In this document: positions 22,401 to 34,650 of the stretch, piece after piece
Layout of the letters: every line of letters starts with the position of its first letter
Numbering within the stretch: position 1 is the stretch's first letter
Program-made: the position numbers and the translations under genes
Notes under the pieces: generated by a model
What the model was told of the DNA's origin: nothing
Database searches by the model: none
Seen by the model: only the letters and a program-made list of their open reading frames with translations
Origin: Anniella stebbinsi
Lineage: Eukaryota > Chordata > Lepidosauria > Squamata > Anniellidae
Assembly (NCBI GenBank): GCA_029215795.1
Contig: JARDYH010000001.1
Coordinates: 296,862,654-296,926,653 of the forward strand
Direction: 5' to 3'
DNA: 64,000 bases

Positions 22401-23500
22401 AATCTCAGACTTGAAATGACAAAAAATAACAAAAATGGAGAAAGTCTTTTATAAACAAGAATACGATGGCAATAAAAGAAGCAAAGGAGCAACCCTATGT
22501 AAAAATGACTCTATATATATTATTTTTAATAATTGCATGCTCTCTCTTAAATGTTCACAGTGGGAGAGACAGGGAAGCAACAATTTACACTTTACATGGC
22601 AATGTTTGGCTATATTCAATGCATGGAAAAAGTAAGGACACAGAGGGAGCACAGAGGAAATCTGCACAGTCTGAGCTGAGGGCCTGCCGGTCATGCCACC
22701 ACACCCTCACCACAAAAGAAACACAGAGAATCAGGTAGAGGTAACAGCCAAAGCCCAGGAAATCCTGTGGCATATTCTGCTAAAGCACAAACACACTGTG
22801 CTTCTTAAAAAGCTCGCACAGGGGGCTACCAAATCTGGAGATAGGAATGAAGTGCTGTGCATGGGGAAGGAAAGAGCAACCATACCCACATGCATCACTA
22901 CTGCTTGGAGCTCCTCCTTCAAATTCTGTTTCACTGTACCAGTCGATCACTGTGTACAAGGACTGCATCCATCCCACCTTCCACAGACACTTGCAAGTCC
23001 TCTAGGGAAGCAAACACACCCACTGCCTGCTCCGGAATCTGCTCCAGGCCATTCTCCAGTTCCTGGTGGGCATTGGCAACTGCCTCTTGTCACTACATCC
23101 AATATGGATGTGCTCCACACAGCCCCAGACCCCAGACCCCAGTTTATTCATGGGCTAAGAGGTGAGCAAGAGGTCATTTGTTTGCAACAGCAGAGGGCTC
23201 AGGCACACTTCTCACTCTAGCCACTGCTGCTTGGGATCTGGCTCCCTCTTCTGCACATCAGGCAACCTGACAGGTGACAACACAGTACCAAGAGACACAG
23301 ACAGTGCTGGCATCTCTGCACATGGAATTGATGTGAAGGAAATTTCTTGCATCAGATCTAAGGTGTACAGATGAATGGTCAACAGGGGCATGGCCATGAA
23401 TTGAAGGGGGTAGAGGATTAGTGTGCACTTCCTCTGCCCTATTCTGTCCAACCTATGACTCCATCATGTATTTTCACTGGATGGAAAGCCTGTCCAGAAA
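22401..23500. other. Unrecognised stretch of higher GC
   Basis: About 1.1 kb with overlapping short frames on both strands (longest 175 codons, plus, 22693-23220). No domain seen and stops interrupt every long reading. Contains a direct CCCCAGACCCCAGACCCCAG run near 23123. It may be a decayed transposon or nothing; I cannot say. Confidence 0.25.
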
Positions 23501-23876
23501 ATCTGGGATGTTCCACTAGCATATTGGTTATGGTCGTGGTGTATCCAAAGTTCTGCTGGAGCAGTACGGCCTCTCCCAAATTCTATGGTCCTTCAACTGA
23601 CAGATCTCATGTATAGGATTGTGCTCTTGGGTTAACAGATTTTATTACAAACAAATTAATAGTGTAAAGAAAGATGATTCCATTAATTATTCGTTATCCT
23701 CATAAATTTGTAGTATGTTTGTTAAAAAAGGCGTTATAGATGCACCCAGATATCCACGTAAGACATAAAAGAAGATTTCAGCAAGGAAGTTCATATGTAA
23801 GTTCACCGTTGATAGAATTTCTAAGATACAGCTTGATCCCATGGGTGCTTGCAGGAAATACTGGCTTAGGAGTATT

Positions 23877-24063
23877 GTTATTTATTTCTTTACATTTATA
23901 TCCCACCTTTTCTCCAAGGAGCTCTGGGTAGCAGACATAATAAAAGTTAGTTTGATAGTGACTGAAACAAGGTCACCCAGTTAGCTTCATGGTTGAGTGG
24001 AGATTAGAAGTGGAGTTTTTCCAGTCATAGTCCAACAGTCTAACTGCTACTCCACACCAGCAA
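23877..24063 (-). repeat. tRNA-derived squamate SINE
   Basis: Reads on the plus strand TTATTTATTTC then ATATCCCACCTTTTCTCCAAGG, AAGGTCACCCAG, GGTTGAGTGGAGATTAGAA and CTAACTGCTACTCCACACC. That is the reverse of a SINE with a tRNA-like head (GTGGAGTAGCAGTTAGA) and a LINE-like tail. Same family as 44357-44588. Confidence 0.65.
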
Positions 24064-24398
24064 CTCCACACTCTACAGCAATCTTGTTGGCAGTTTAGAT
24101 GAAACAAAAATAGACCATAAGAAAGTAAAGTAGAAGTAGAAAGTAGAGATAGTGTTTCTTATGGATTATGTTTGCTGCATGAATCCTTTATTTATGTGAT
24201 TCACACACATTGGCCTCATTAAAAGATAATGATAAAATATGGTTTATTATTTCAAAAGTCTAGCCTCCCTGAGAGTTTATGCATATCCTCTCCTTTCTCC
24301 TCTAGTGTGGACAGAAAGAGGAATTCAGGTGCTTTTGCTTCTTTTTTAGAGTCACCACAGTTTGTTGTGAAATCCAAATCCACACTCAAACAAACTAT

Positions 24399-24624
24399 GG
24401 CTGAATTCGGACAACAAGATAGTCAATGATGGGGTAATAATCAACTTTACAGTTGTTCATCTAGGGGGTACTCCCCACACAACATGGTAATAAATAATCA
24501 TCTGTGGTGTGGATTAGGATCAGCGCTGAGTTGACTATGGCAGCATTCGGACGACACGATAGTTAATACAACTGACGATTGTTTCCCACCCCCCAGTTGC
24601 TTATTGTGTCGTCCAAAATCAGCC
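24399..24624. mobile_element. 226-bp MITE, CGGACRACA family
   Basis: Starts GGCTGAATTCGGACAACA and ends TGTCGTCCAAAATCAGCC, an imperfect inverse. Its body is the reverse complement of 52331-52552 (shared TCAGCGCTGAGTTGACTATGG and ACTCCCCACACAACATGGTA). No coding capacity. Confidence 0.8.
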
Positions 24625-26606
24625 TATGACTAGCTGAAACAAACAACTCAACTTTGAAGACTAAACCGTGGTTAACTAGGAAGAATTGAAACAATCCAAC
24701 TTCAAACCATGAGTGATGAAGCTTGTTTCAACTAATCCTAGATAAGCTTAACTACAGTTTAGGGCATACTACTAAACTTGGTTAACTGAAAGCAAATAAG
24801 AAAGATACCAATCTCCTCCTCTTGGCTGTGCCAAAAGAAAGGGGATGAAGCAGTGGACAAGCCTGAAGCATCTGCATATGATGACAAAGCATTGTTTATC
24901 ATTACATCCAAACTAGGCCATGGTGCTCCCTCTGACTCCTTCTCTTTCAGCTGGCATGTAGGATGTGATGGGAGGTGTTTAGAAGTGCCCAATCGAATTG
25001 CATGGTAATTGTGTGGCATAGCCTTATCATTTGTGTTTCTACACATGGGGGGGGGGGGTTGATCATGTTTGATCTATGAGATTTGGCACTTAGTACTCTT
25101 ATATTGTGTTAATAATAGTCACAAAAGGGTACTGCTGTCAACAAGAATGTAGTAACACTTGGGTTGTTATTCTTTTGCTCTGTCTACATCACAATTCCTA
25201 ACTACCCCATATGACTCATACAAGGTTTTCAACAGCACTTTCTCAAGTCATGTGGTAAAATGTCCTAAGAGTCTTACTAACCAGTGCAACACCACACAAT
25301 TTGTAACAGTAGCTCCAATGTCTTATCCTGGCACAATGGCCCATTGGATTAAGCTCTTGGGGGTTTCAAAATTAGCACTAAACGCCTTTATTTTGTTTCC
25401 AGGATCAGCATGCATACTTGAAATCAAATAAGAAAGATTCCAATCTCCTCTTAGATGTGCCAAAGAAGAGAGAATGAAGCAGTAGACAGGCCTGAAGCTG
25501 CTGCATATGACGACAAAGATCTTTACATCCAAACTAGGCCATGATGAGGGGGAGAGTCTTGGGCTGTTTAATTATGAACTTTTTGGGGAGGGGGGCAAAC
25601 ATTGTATTTTTAAGAAGCTGAAACTGTTCCCTTCTTTTTCGGTGCTGTTCGCAGCTTTTTGCAGTCTTGGATCTTGGTTCTGTGCTATTTTCTCATCTCT
25701 ACTTCCTGGAGTGAACCCAGCCAATCAGCGATCACATAGTGAATGTGATGACATCACTGAGGGTAAATGATGCTGGGATAGAGTAAGGTCAGTGCTTTCT
25801 AGTTTGGTCACATAAATGATCCTAAACAGTTAGGAATCCATTGCCTCTCTAAGCAAGCAAAGCATTTGTAAATTGAGAAAAGAAGGAAAGGGATTGCACT
25901 GCAGATCACCTCATTAAGAATAAAGGTTTGCACCTATTTTAATGGAGGTCATCCTAGGCACAATCTCTCCCCCTCTCTTGGTAAGGTACTTGCAAATTGA
26001 CTTCTGCAAGCTAAACATGAACTTTGCCACTGAGCTACAGTCCCATCCCTTCATACTATATTAATTAGTGCCGGGCTGAAGAATTCGACCAAGACTTTTT
26101 TCAGCATTTAGGCTGCAATTCTACAGTCCCTGCGGGGATGTCCCAGGAGTCATAAGATGTACTCATTTTATCCCTCTGAGGGCAGAGAGACAGGTTCAAC
26201 CTTGGAGAGGAAGATATGTACTCACAACCGTCATTCTAGTTGCTGGGGAAACCTCACATACACTCCTAGTTGCTGGGGAAACTTCTGTGGCCCTTGGTAA
26301 ATGCAAAGGAAGGCATTTGGGGTGGGGGTGATCAGGTTAACTGAAGGAAGTCTTCCCATTCTCTTGACATACCCCTGGAATTAGATGGAATGTTTAGCAG
26401 TACTGGAGCTTGCATATATAATTTCCATTCTATTGCAAACAATGGATTAACTTTTTTAACATACAAGTTTTTTTTTAAGAGGTAAAAAGAAAAAAAATCC
26501 ATTCCTTCTTCCCTTCCACCTTGCTAGTGAAAGCCTAGCAGGGCTTTGGATAAGATGGTTCCTCCACCTTCTGACCTCCAATCCAACCATTGGCAGGATT
26601 GCTTTG
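24625..26606. other. Intron, nothing certain
   Basis: Contains a G12 run at 25047-25058 and a short tandem duplication CTAGTTGCTGGGGAAAC at about 26236-26284. The stretches 24779-24850 and 25420-25480 repeat similar words (AATAAGAAAGATTCCAATCTCCTC), possibly two decayed copies of one repeat. Confidence 0.35.
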
Positions 26607-26785
26607 TTAGGTTGCAATCCTATACACACTTACCTGAAGTAAATCCCGCTGAGCTTTTGAATAGACCTTGATAGAATTATGCAGTTAGAGCCTATAGTCC
26701 TATGAACACTTACTTGGGAGTAAATCCATTGAATTAAATGGGACTTACTCCTCAATAAACTTTCATAGGTACAGGTTGCAGCTTT
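26607..26785. repeat. Foldback repeat, 'CAATCCTAT ... CAATGGG' family
   Basis: Arms read TTGCAATCCTATACACACTTACC, then GGAGTAAATCCATTGAATTAAA and GGGACTTACTCC. Two further copies are at 29187-29275 and 29364-29452. The best copy is a near-palindrome of about 85 bases. Confidence 0.6.
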
Positions 26786-29186
26786 TGAAATATGCCCAGA
26801 CTTTGTAGCTTGAAATGTTAAGTGTTCCTTCTTTTAGATTACAGCTGCATACATTTAATAATATAGTTTCATTCCTAAATACAGGATAATATATTTCATG
26901 CCAAAGTAGTTCAGGAAGTTTGAATATATATTTCAATGTTGGAAATATAATTGAAAGTATTTCAACTTTTGGATAAATAGTAAAGCTTGCTGATTGGTTT
27001 TTTTAAAAAAATTCTGTTTTGTGCTATTTCATTTTTTTCATCTGTTTTGCAATTTTCCTCTCTTTTGTAAACTACCCCAGGAACACCGATTGGCCACTGA
27101 AAGACTGGATATAATACAATACAATGCAATATAATATAATACACACACACACACACACACACACACCTTAACCATTAAGGAGGAGGGGGAAATATACAAC
27201 CATACAAATAACAAGGTAATGATATTATTAAACAAATTACAACGAGGTTAATTTGCGCTCTGATTTTTTTAAAAGGCAAAATAGATTTGCTTAGCATTGT
27301 TTTGCTACAAATACAGAAGCATCTGATTGACAGGATTTTATCTTTTCAAGAAAGTTTATGCAGATGCAGTCATATTCTGTCTGATTGAGGCATCCATCTG
27401 CTATAAGAAAAAGGGCAAACACAGAACAGACAATGTAGTGATTTACTGATATATTCATCAACCTTTTAATTTGTATCTTTTCTTGTACTTTTCTTTCTAA
27501 CATTAATTCTAGAAGATTATGAGTTGGGCAGATTGGCTTTCTAAACTAGAGAATAATCCTAAAATTTATACATTTGTAAATGAGATGGAACATCTGTGTA
27601 AGAAACTAGAAATACATATCAGTTTATTCTTGTTATATAAACGTTTTGATATATACTGAGGAAACGTGACCAGAAACTAATAATCCTAAAAGGAAAAAAA
27701 GTAATTGCTCAGAGCCAAGGATGGTCTCTAAGCACAACAGACACACATATATACTTTGGTGTTTAAGTCCATTATTCTTCTCAAGATGCTACAGATTAAT
27801 GCACATTAAAAAAGGTATCGAAGAAGAAACTATCAATCATTAAAAGAGAAACTGGAAGGGGAGAAAATAAGTTCTGACGATATCTGCTAACTTGAGGAGA
27901 CAGAAGAACAAAAAGATTAGTAAACATTGCTTCAAAGGTTTGGGGAAATTGGATATGCAGGCAAAACAAAATGTAGTGATGTTGCTGTACTTCATAATTA
28001 CCTGTTTTGGGATGTGAATTGTGCATGTGTAATACATGCCATTGCAAACTGGAAATGAACTATTGGGTGGGAGGTGGACTTCTCTTGCCCACTTCCACCC
28101 ATTATGTAGCTCTGGCTGCAGCTGCCCAAAAAGCAGGAACCTTTCCTGTTTTCTTGCTCCCTTTTCCTCCCTCTCTGGCTACCTGGTTCTTGGAAGCATC
28201 TTTCCCAGCACCAGGAACCACTGGAGCCCTGCAGCTATGGAGGTTTGGTAGTTCATGGGGTATATTGTTAGCATGGGGGTATTGAGGGCTTGGGGGCAGC
28301 AATTGTAAGTACATCTAGGATTCTCGGGCGAGTTGCTAATGAGTTCTCTTAAATGTCAGTCATAAGTCTAAATTCCTTTTTGAATCAAAGCCCACGTGGT
28401 TTATACAGTACTATAAAATGTTTCGTTGTTAGAAATTGTAAGAATATGACACTTCAAAAACGCTTATCTAAGAATTCATTAAAGAAAAAATAATTTTATA
28501 AGCACCAGAGCTTGTCTTTCTTTTTGCGACTCCAAAAACAAATGACCACTAGTTGCGTATCCAGTTCATAAATTTTGATAGTGCTGTATTATGCATATCA
28601 CATTACCTGCATATCATTTGATCTGTAAGAAAATGGCTGGAGAGTGCAAACAAGGATCAACAAGTTAGTACATTGTTTACATGGATCCCAAAAATCTACT
28701 TTTAAAAAAACAAAATTCTCTGAATGGCAGATACCCATGTTATATCATAAACTTTTTTAAAAAACTTCTCTGATAGAGCAGTCCTCTGGTTCCTGGAATA
28801 GTATGCCAGGGACCATTGATTATTGTGGATTCCCCCTTTCCTGAGACTGTAGAAACAGCTACAATCTCAGGAAGGGGAAATCCTTGCAGTCAATACTTCC
28901 AAAATTCAACAGAAACCTTGGAAGAGGGTCAGGGAGGAAGAAACAGAGGCGGAACAGTGTGTGGGGAGAGGGGGAAGGAGTGATGTGGATCCGCTGAATC
29001 CACGAACCTCTCTCTTCCTGTCCACTAAGAGGTAAGTTAGCCAGATGGGTTCAGTTCCTGATATAGCTGAAAATAACAAAACTGGAGGAATTAGCGGCTT
29101 TAAAAGCCTGTTTTCCACCTGCCCTGCCTGGCTGTCAATGGCAAGTTGTTGGATATACAAGAGGACTAAGGTCTGAGGCTCTAAAG
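26786..29186. other. Intron with an AC microsatellite
   Basis: (AC)13 at 27141-27166, preceded by AATACAAT/AATATAAT units. Otherwise AT-rich with no recognised element. Confidence 0.5.
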
Positions 29187-29275
29187 CTGCAATCCTATTT
29201 CCACTTACTTAGGAGTAAATCCCCTTGAACTCAATGGGATTTACTTCTGAGTAGACATGTATAGGATAGTGCTAT
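29187..29275. repeat. Foldback repeat, best copy
   Basis: CTGCAATCCTATTTCCACTTACTTAGGAGTAAATC faces ATTTACTTCTGAGTAGACATGTATAGGATAGTGC; the centre is CTTGAACTCAATGGG. A diverged second copy follows at 29364-29452. Confidence 0.65.
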
Positions 29276-29363
29276 ACATTCACAAAAGATGAGGCCTGGG
29301 GCAGTGGGTGGGGTTGTTGCTGTTCAAGAAATAAAAACCCACATACAGCATCAACTGATGTCA

Positions 29364-29452
29364 TGCGATCCTACACATTTTTGCTCAGAAGTTAAGTCCC
29401 ATCAAATTCAGTGGAACTCAATCCCAAATCAGTGTACCTAAGATTGCAACAT
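29364..29452. repeat. Foldback repeat, diverged copy
   Basis: GCGATCCTACACATT, AAGTTAAGTCCCATCAAATTCA and CCTAAGATTGCAAC follow the same order as 29187-29275. Confidence 0.5.
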
Positions 29453-30179
29453 AAGAATAGTATTAAACCAAAATGATCTTTTTAGCTTTTATTTCACTTC
29501 CATTGTTCTCAAACAGCACCTATCATTTTCAGTGCTTTTTTAAAATTATGATACCCTTGAAATTGTTTTCTCCCTGACCCCCATCTAAATTGATGGCACT
29601 AATCACAACTCAGATCAAGGGTAAAAGACCTCAAAGTCTGCTTTTTGAGGCTGCAGGGAACTGAGCCACTGGCCCTCACTGTACAGTTTATAGAAGCTCT
29701 TAAAACTTGGGAGTAAGGGAACTGTGTAATCCCTGAGCTTTTCAGACCAAGCCTGAGGAAGCACCTCAATCAGAATGAGCTAAACCTTAGGTATGCTCTC
29801 ATTTATATATATGTGCTAGCCTATGTGACTGGTAAGAGCCCTTCCCTAGTCTTGCTGTCAGCACTAATTATGATCACATAAACTGGGACCTTTAAAAAAT
29901 CATGGAGGCACTTCACATAAGTGTTCTGGACTTTGACAAAACCAGAGAAACATTTTTTTCCATTCACCAAAGAGCCCCCCTCATTGAACATGCAGATTTC
30001 AACATGAAAACAGAAACTGACAAACAATTGGCTCAACTCTAATTAATGGATGAGAGGAAGATGCAAGCTCTTATGTCCAGGACTTATCTGGATATGTCAT
30101 CAAAGTGGCGGAAATAGGTGTTTGTAAAGATGAATAATAAGTGGGACATAAGCATATGCCCAGGACTGATTTGTTGACA
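29453..30179. other. Intron, nothing recognised
   Basis: No supported features up to the GC-rich leader of the Ngaro-like element. Confidence 0.3.
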
Positions 30180-31435
30180 CACTAGGGGTAGCCTTCAGAA
30201 GTGTAAATCTCCCAGCCCAATTTGGGCGGGAGAGGGCAATTGCGGGTGGGGGTGGTAAGAGGCGATGTGGAGGCTCGCGATTGGCGGCCTCCGAGTGGTG
30301 CCACTGGGTGGGGTGAGGTCCGCGTGGCTTAAATAGCTGACTGGCAGACCCGCCCAGTCTCTTTGTTCCCGTGCGGCTCGTCTCCACCTTGCAGGCGGCG
30401 GGGTGAAGCACGCGGCGGCGTGTGCCTAGCAGCCTTACCGGGCTACACGTCGGAGCAGGGAGCGAGAAGCGGCAGACGATTGGGTTCCAGGCAGTCGGGA
30501 TCCAGGGCTAGGCTCCGACAGGAGAGCTCTTCTGGGCCTTTTGGCCCTCAGGTTTGAGGGGTGGGCCGGCTGCTCCCTCCTCAGGGATTGGCGTGAACAC
30601 GCGGCTCTTAGGGAGGCTGCCGCTCCGGCCGTCCTCCCGGCAGTTGGCTGCTGGCCTTTTAGTTCCAAGCGGGTGGACCGGCTGGTTCATAGGGGGTGGC
30701 ACGGGTGCGCTTCAGGCGCGGCACTGCTCTTGCATCAGCTGACACGGGGCTTTTCAGCTGCAGCTCTGGAGGTCTCCTTGGGGGTTTGGTGCCACACGCT
30801 ACTCGCGCGGTGCTCTTTTCGTGTCTCCAGGGCGGCTGCCTTCGTCTGTTGTTCTGTTTTGGGGCGGGAGCCAAACGCCCCCCCCGGTGGGTTCGTCACC
30901 AATGCGCTTCCCGCGGGGTGTGTTTCTTGCATCTCTGGACGCTGGGGCTTTAAAGGCGTGGAGCCTGGGGAGAGGCCGGTGTTGCCCACCTGCTTGAGCC
31001 CCTTGCAGTGGCAGCGGAGGCCCGAGGAGTTTTGAATCAAGGGCTTTGCGCCCCCTGATGGGCTTTTTGGAAACGGACCCTGCTGGGGGGGGGGCTGTAT
31101 TGCGATCATAATGGGATAGTTCTTCAGGGCTGCTTGCCTGAGGGTGCAGCTCTTTACAGCCTCCTTCCTTGGTAGACAGGGGGATTGAATGGTTTAGGAA
31201 TTGGGTGGTGATGTGGCCTCCAACGTGAGGCCTTAGTTGGCCTGGTTATCTGTGGACTCAAGGCAGGCGATTTTATTATCTCCCCGTGCCTTATTTGGCC
31301 TGGTTATTTGTAGACTCAACGCAGGCGATTTTATTATCGCTCCGCGCACTTGGGTGTATCAGGCCCCTTCTCTATAGTTGTTAGAGTGTAGGACTGGGAT
31401 AGGAGTTCTGCTTCAGTATATCTGATTGGATCAGA
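30180..31435 (+). promoter_or_regulatory. GC-rich, CpG-rich leader/promoter of the Ngaro-like element
   Basis: From about 30220 to 31050 the base content jumps to GC-rich with many CpG, unlike the AT-rich intron. A TATA-like TTAAATAG lies at 30330-30337, and a likely start region (CAGTCTCTTTGTTCCCG) begins about 25 bases downstream. That makes a leader of roughly 1.07 kb before the gag ATG. Long frames on both strands here follow from the lack of A/T stops. Confidence 0.55.
31231..31346 (+). repeat. 58-bp imperfect tandem duplication in the leader
   Basis: Two units, 31231-31288 and 31289-31346, both run from CCTTA-TTGGCCTGGTTAT through AGGCGATTTTATTATC, with about seven to eight mismatches. 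They end 89 bases before the gag ATG. Confidence 0.8.
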
Positions 31436-33083
31436 ATGCCACCAAAGAAAGGTTTAGGGGGAAAGAAGGGAAAAGGTAGAGCCACTCGGCCACCGACAAA
31501 ACGGGTTAGTGTACGGCTTGATTCATCCTCTGATGAGGTTAACCCCGACTTGGCTGTAATTTTAGCAAGATTGCAATCTTTAGAGGAGGAGAGGGGCATT
31601 CCCTCTAGCATACCTAACTTGTCTCAGAAGGTTTCAAGAGGTACTGTAAATCGTCAGACCAGAAAGCAAAAATTAGACAGTTTACTGTCATCCGTTTCTA
31701 CTAGATTAGACATTATCGAAGCTTCTTCCAGCCAGTCTGCAGAGCAGCAGCTTCAATCGTCTGGTGAGCTACGGGTTACTGAAGCCTCGTCAGGACAACA
31801 AGCACGACCTTTAGTGCTTCCTCCATTGGCAGTCCTGAGTCTTCCATCCCAAGGACAAGGTGAGCAGTTGGCTAGCACCACACTTCATCCGGAGCAACCT
31901 ATGAGTGCCTTTCCACCTTGGGGATGGTACCCATGGATTCCCGGGATGACATTGTCTGCATCACACACAGGTAGTTCGTTACCGAGTTCAGCACAAGCGA
32001 CTGCTCCACTGCCTACTTTATCGGGGAAAGCGGAGCAGCACATGGTGTCCATGCCATGGGTCGTATTGATGCAGCCTTATCTTTAACAAATAACCAGAGA
32101 TTGTTAGATTTACCTAGCAACAATTTAGTAAGTGTTGCTAGTGGAGCATCGGTTGTTCCATCTGGACCATCCACGCATGTACAGCCTAGTCCAATGTCTG
32201 AGCTAGTGGGCATGCCAGCGGCGGAAGCACCTGCTTTGCAGGTGCTAGCTGCTATAGCTGCGTGTGCTGAGGTTTGGCAGGGTCCTGCTGGTTCCTCTGC
32301 ATCATCCAAGCTTGTGAACAAGGACCCATTGGCAGGAGCAGAAAGAGCTGCTATTCCCACAGGAAGCACGTCTGCTCCTTTGGGCTATCATCTTCTGCTG
32401 GCCACCAGGGAGAAGATACTGAAAGGTGATTTCATAGATGTATTTTCGTTACCATTCAGGGAACTGGAGAATGTAGATAAGGATAGGGCTGCTGAGAGAG
32501 AAGTGGAGAAGCTTCGGAAAAAACGGGTAGCCAGAACCTGGGTGAATTGGCTGCCGGGTTTCTTAATTTATATGGGCGTTGTTCAACAACGTTTTCCCTC
32601 AAAAGGTTATATCCTCACAAAATACCTCGATATGATTTATCGGGCGTATAGGGAGTATGAGGGCAGGGCCTGGTTGGCCTATGATGAGTCATTCCGTAGG
32701 AGGGCCGCGTTTGACCACAATTTACAGTGGGATGCCAAAGACCATGACCTCTGGCTGCAGTTTATGACTCCAGCCAAACCGGGTCTAGGGGATCGGGCAG
32801 ACAGTGGTCACCTACTAGAAAAGTCTCAACCCGCCACCACTTTAAGTGGGTCGGTGGGGCAGGGGGTTCAACCCCGCCTGCCCTGCTGGGAATTTAGTTC
32901 ACGTGGCTTCTGTACCCGATCTCCCTGCAGATACAAGCATGAGTGCCTTGTCTGCGGAGGTCTAGCTGTCCATCAAACAGAAGGGGAAGGGGCAATTTTA
33001 GAGGGGGATCCAATTTTAAGAAACCCGGGGGATCAGGAGGACAACAGCTGCCTCCCAAAGGGTCCCAGCCCAGTCAAAATTGA
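31436..33083 (+). pseudogene. Ngaro-like gag, frameshifted
   Basis: Structural, nucleic-acid-binding protein of the element. It starts at ATG 31436 (A at -3) with a basic head (PPKKGLGGKKGKGRATRPP). Its first frame ends at 32086, but the coding pattern moves to a second frame by about 32040 (ALSLTNNQRLLDLPSN onward). That frame carries the conserved mid-region (NWLPGFLIYMGVVQQRFPSKG) and a CCCH zinc finger, C-x8-C-x4-C-x3-H, at 32884-32940. An RG/GGS-rich tail (NRRGRGNFRGGSNFKK) then reads in a third frame to a TGA at 33081-33083. At least two indels have broken the gene, unless one shift is programmed. Confidence 0.7.
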
Positions 33084-34650
33084 GCCCCTAAGGCAACTAT
33101 TGGCGCGATACCCCGTTAAGGAAGATGCAGTGTATTTGGATTTCGGTTTTACTAGTGGTTTCCCTATTCCTTATCAAGGCCCAAGGTTTGGTTCTATAGC
33201 GGAAAATCAGAAATCCATACATTCAATGGAATCTGTGGTGTGGGAAAAAATTGATAAAGAGGTTAGATCGGGGAGGGTATTGGGTCCCTTCGACAAACTT
33301 CCTATACCTAATTTGCAGGTGTCTCCTTTAGGCATAGTATCTAAAAAGGCTCCAGGGGAGTAAAGGTTAATTCATAACCTGTCCTTCCCTAAGGGAGCAT
33401 CAGTGAATGATTCGATCCCGCAGCATCTGTGCTTGGTTAAATATGCCTCATTTGACTTGGCAGTAGCCTTAGTGCGTAAGAATGGAGCAGGCGCTCTGAT
33501 GGGCAAATGCGATATAAAATCGGCATTTCGCATCCTGCCCATCAACCCCAGTGACTTCAATTTGTTTGGTTTTTGTTTTCAGGGTCAATTTTATATTGGT
33601 AGGGCATTACCCATGGGATGCTCCATTTCGTGTGCAATGTTTGAGAAGTTCAGTTCACTCGTGGAATGGGCTTTACGGAACAGGACCAGAACTGACGATG
33701 TGACTCACTATTTGGATGATTTTTTACTCATTGGTCCTGTGGGCTCTAATCAATGCCACTTCCTGATGCATCAGTTTCAGGCGTTGGCTAATGATTTAGG
33801 GGTCCTGCTTGCACACGAAAAGACTGAAGGCCCTGTTACTACCCGGAATTGAGTTGGACTCCATGGCACAATGCTGCAGATTGCTGCTAGACAAGTTACA
33901 GACACTGCTCAATAAACTCCAGGTTTTGATTGGCTCACATAAAGCGACACTGCACCAGTTACAAGAGATTGTAGGGCATTTTCTCTGGCGTTTGTGCACC
34001 GCCATGCAGGGCCTTCATTCACCCCACCATCGGGTTTGAGTTTTGAGCCAGATGCGACAAGACTTGATCATGTGGGTGAATTTTTTGCATAACTATAATG
34101 GTGTGTCCTTCTGGCGGCACAACCTGCTTCTCGAGGCGGAAATGCAGGTACATTCTGACGTGTCAGGTGCATTTGGTTTCGGGGTTATTTCGCACGATCG
34201 CTGGTGTTCCGAGAGGTGGCCTCCAGAATGGTCGCATAATGGTATTTGCAGAGATTTGTCGTTTCTGGGATTTTTTCCAATCTTTGTAGCAACCCACATT
34301 TGGGCGGCTGAAATGGCAAATTCGGTAGTCCATTTTTGGTGTGACAACCAAGCCACCGTGCATGTGATTAACATGCTGTCCTCTCGCAGCCCCAGGGTAA
34401 TGGTGCTTGTCAGGGCATTTACCTTGCACTGTTTAACCCACAACATTTGGTTTAGGGCACGGCATGTGCCCGGAATCAAGAACGATATTGCTGACACTTT
34501 ATTGCGTCATCAGGTTCAGAGGTTCTGAGAACTGGCTCCTTGGGCTCAGCCACTGCCGGAAGCGATGCCAACAACGCTTTGGGAAATTGGAGGGTCGACA
34601 AAGAGCAGGCCATGTGGCGGTCCGTGGCGCCTGCACCAGGGCAGCCTATA
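33070..34650 (+). pseudogene. Ngaro-like reverse transcriptase / RNase H, inactivated
   Basis: Replication polyprotein. RT begins in the frame overlapping the gag tail (SPVKIEPLRQLLARYP), with GFTSGFPIPYQGP, NLQVSPLGIVSKK, KCDIKSAFRILPI, LPMGCSISCAMFE and catalytic YLDD at 33709-33720. RNase H shows HSDVSGAFGFG, a WAAEMANSVVHFWCDNQATV stretch and NDIADTLLR. Lesions: TAA at 33361-33363 after KKAPGE; a short deletion and frameshift near 33844 between TEGP and GIELDS; TGA at 34037-34039; TGA at 34526-34528 (looks like a former CGA Arg). The conserved wording resumes after each one. Catalytic residues remain, so the break is recent to middle-aged. Confidence 0.85.

Noticed and set aside
30541..31035. 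164-codon plus-strand frame in the GC-rich leader
   Set aside because: Open frames occur on both strands here because stops are rare in GC-rich DNA. The composition is low in order and the stretch lies before the gag ATG.
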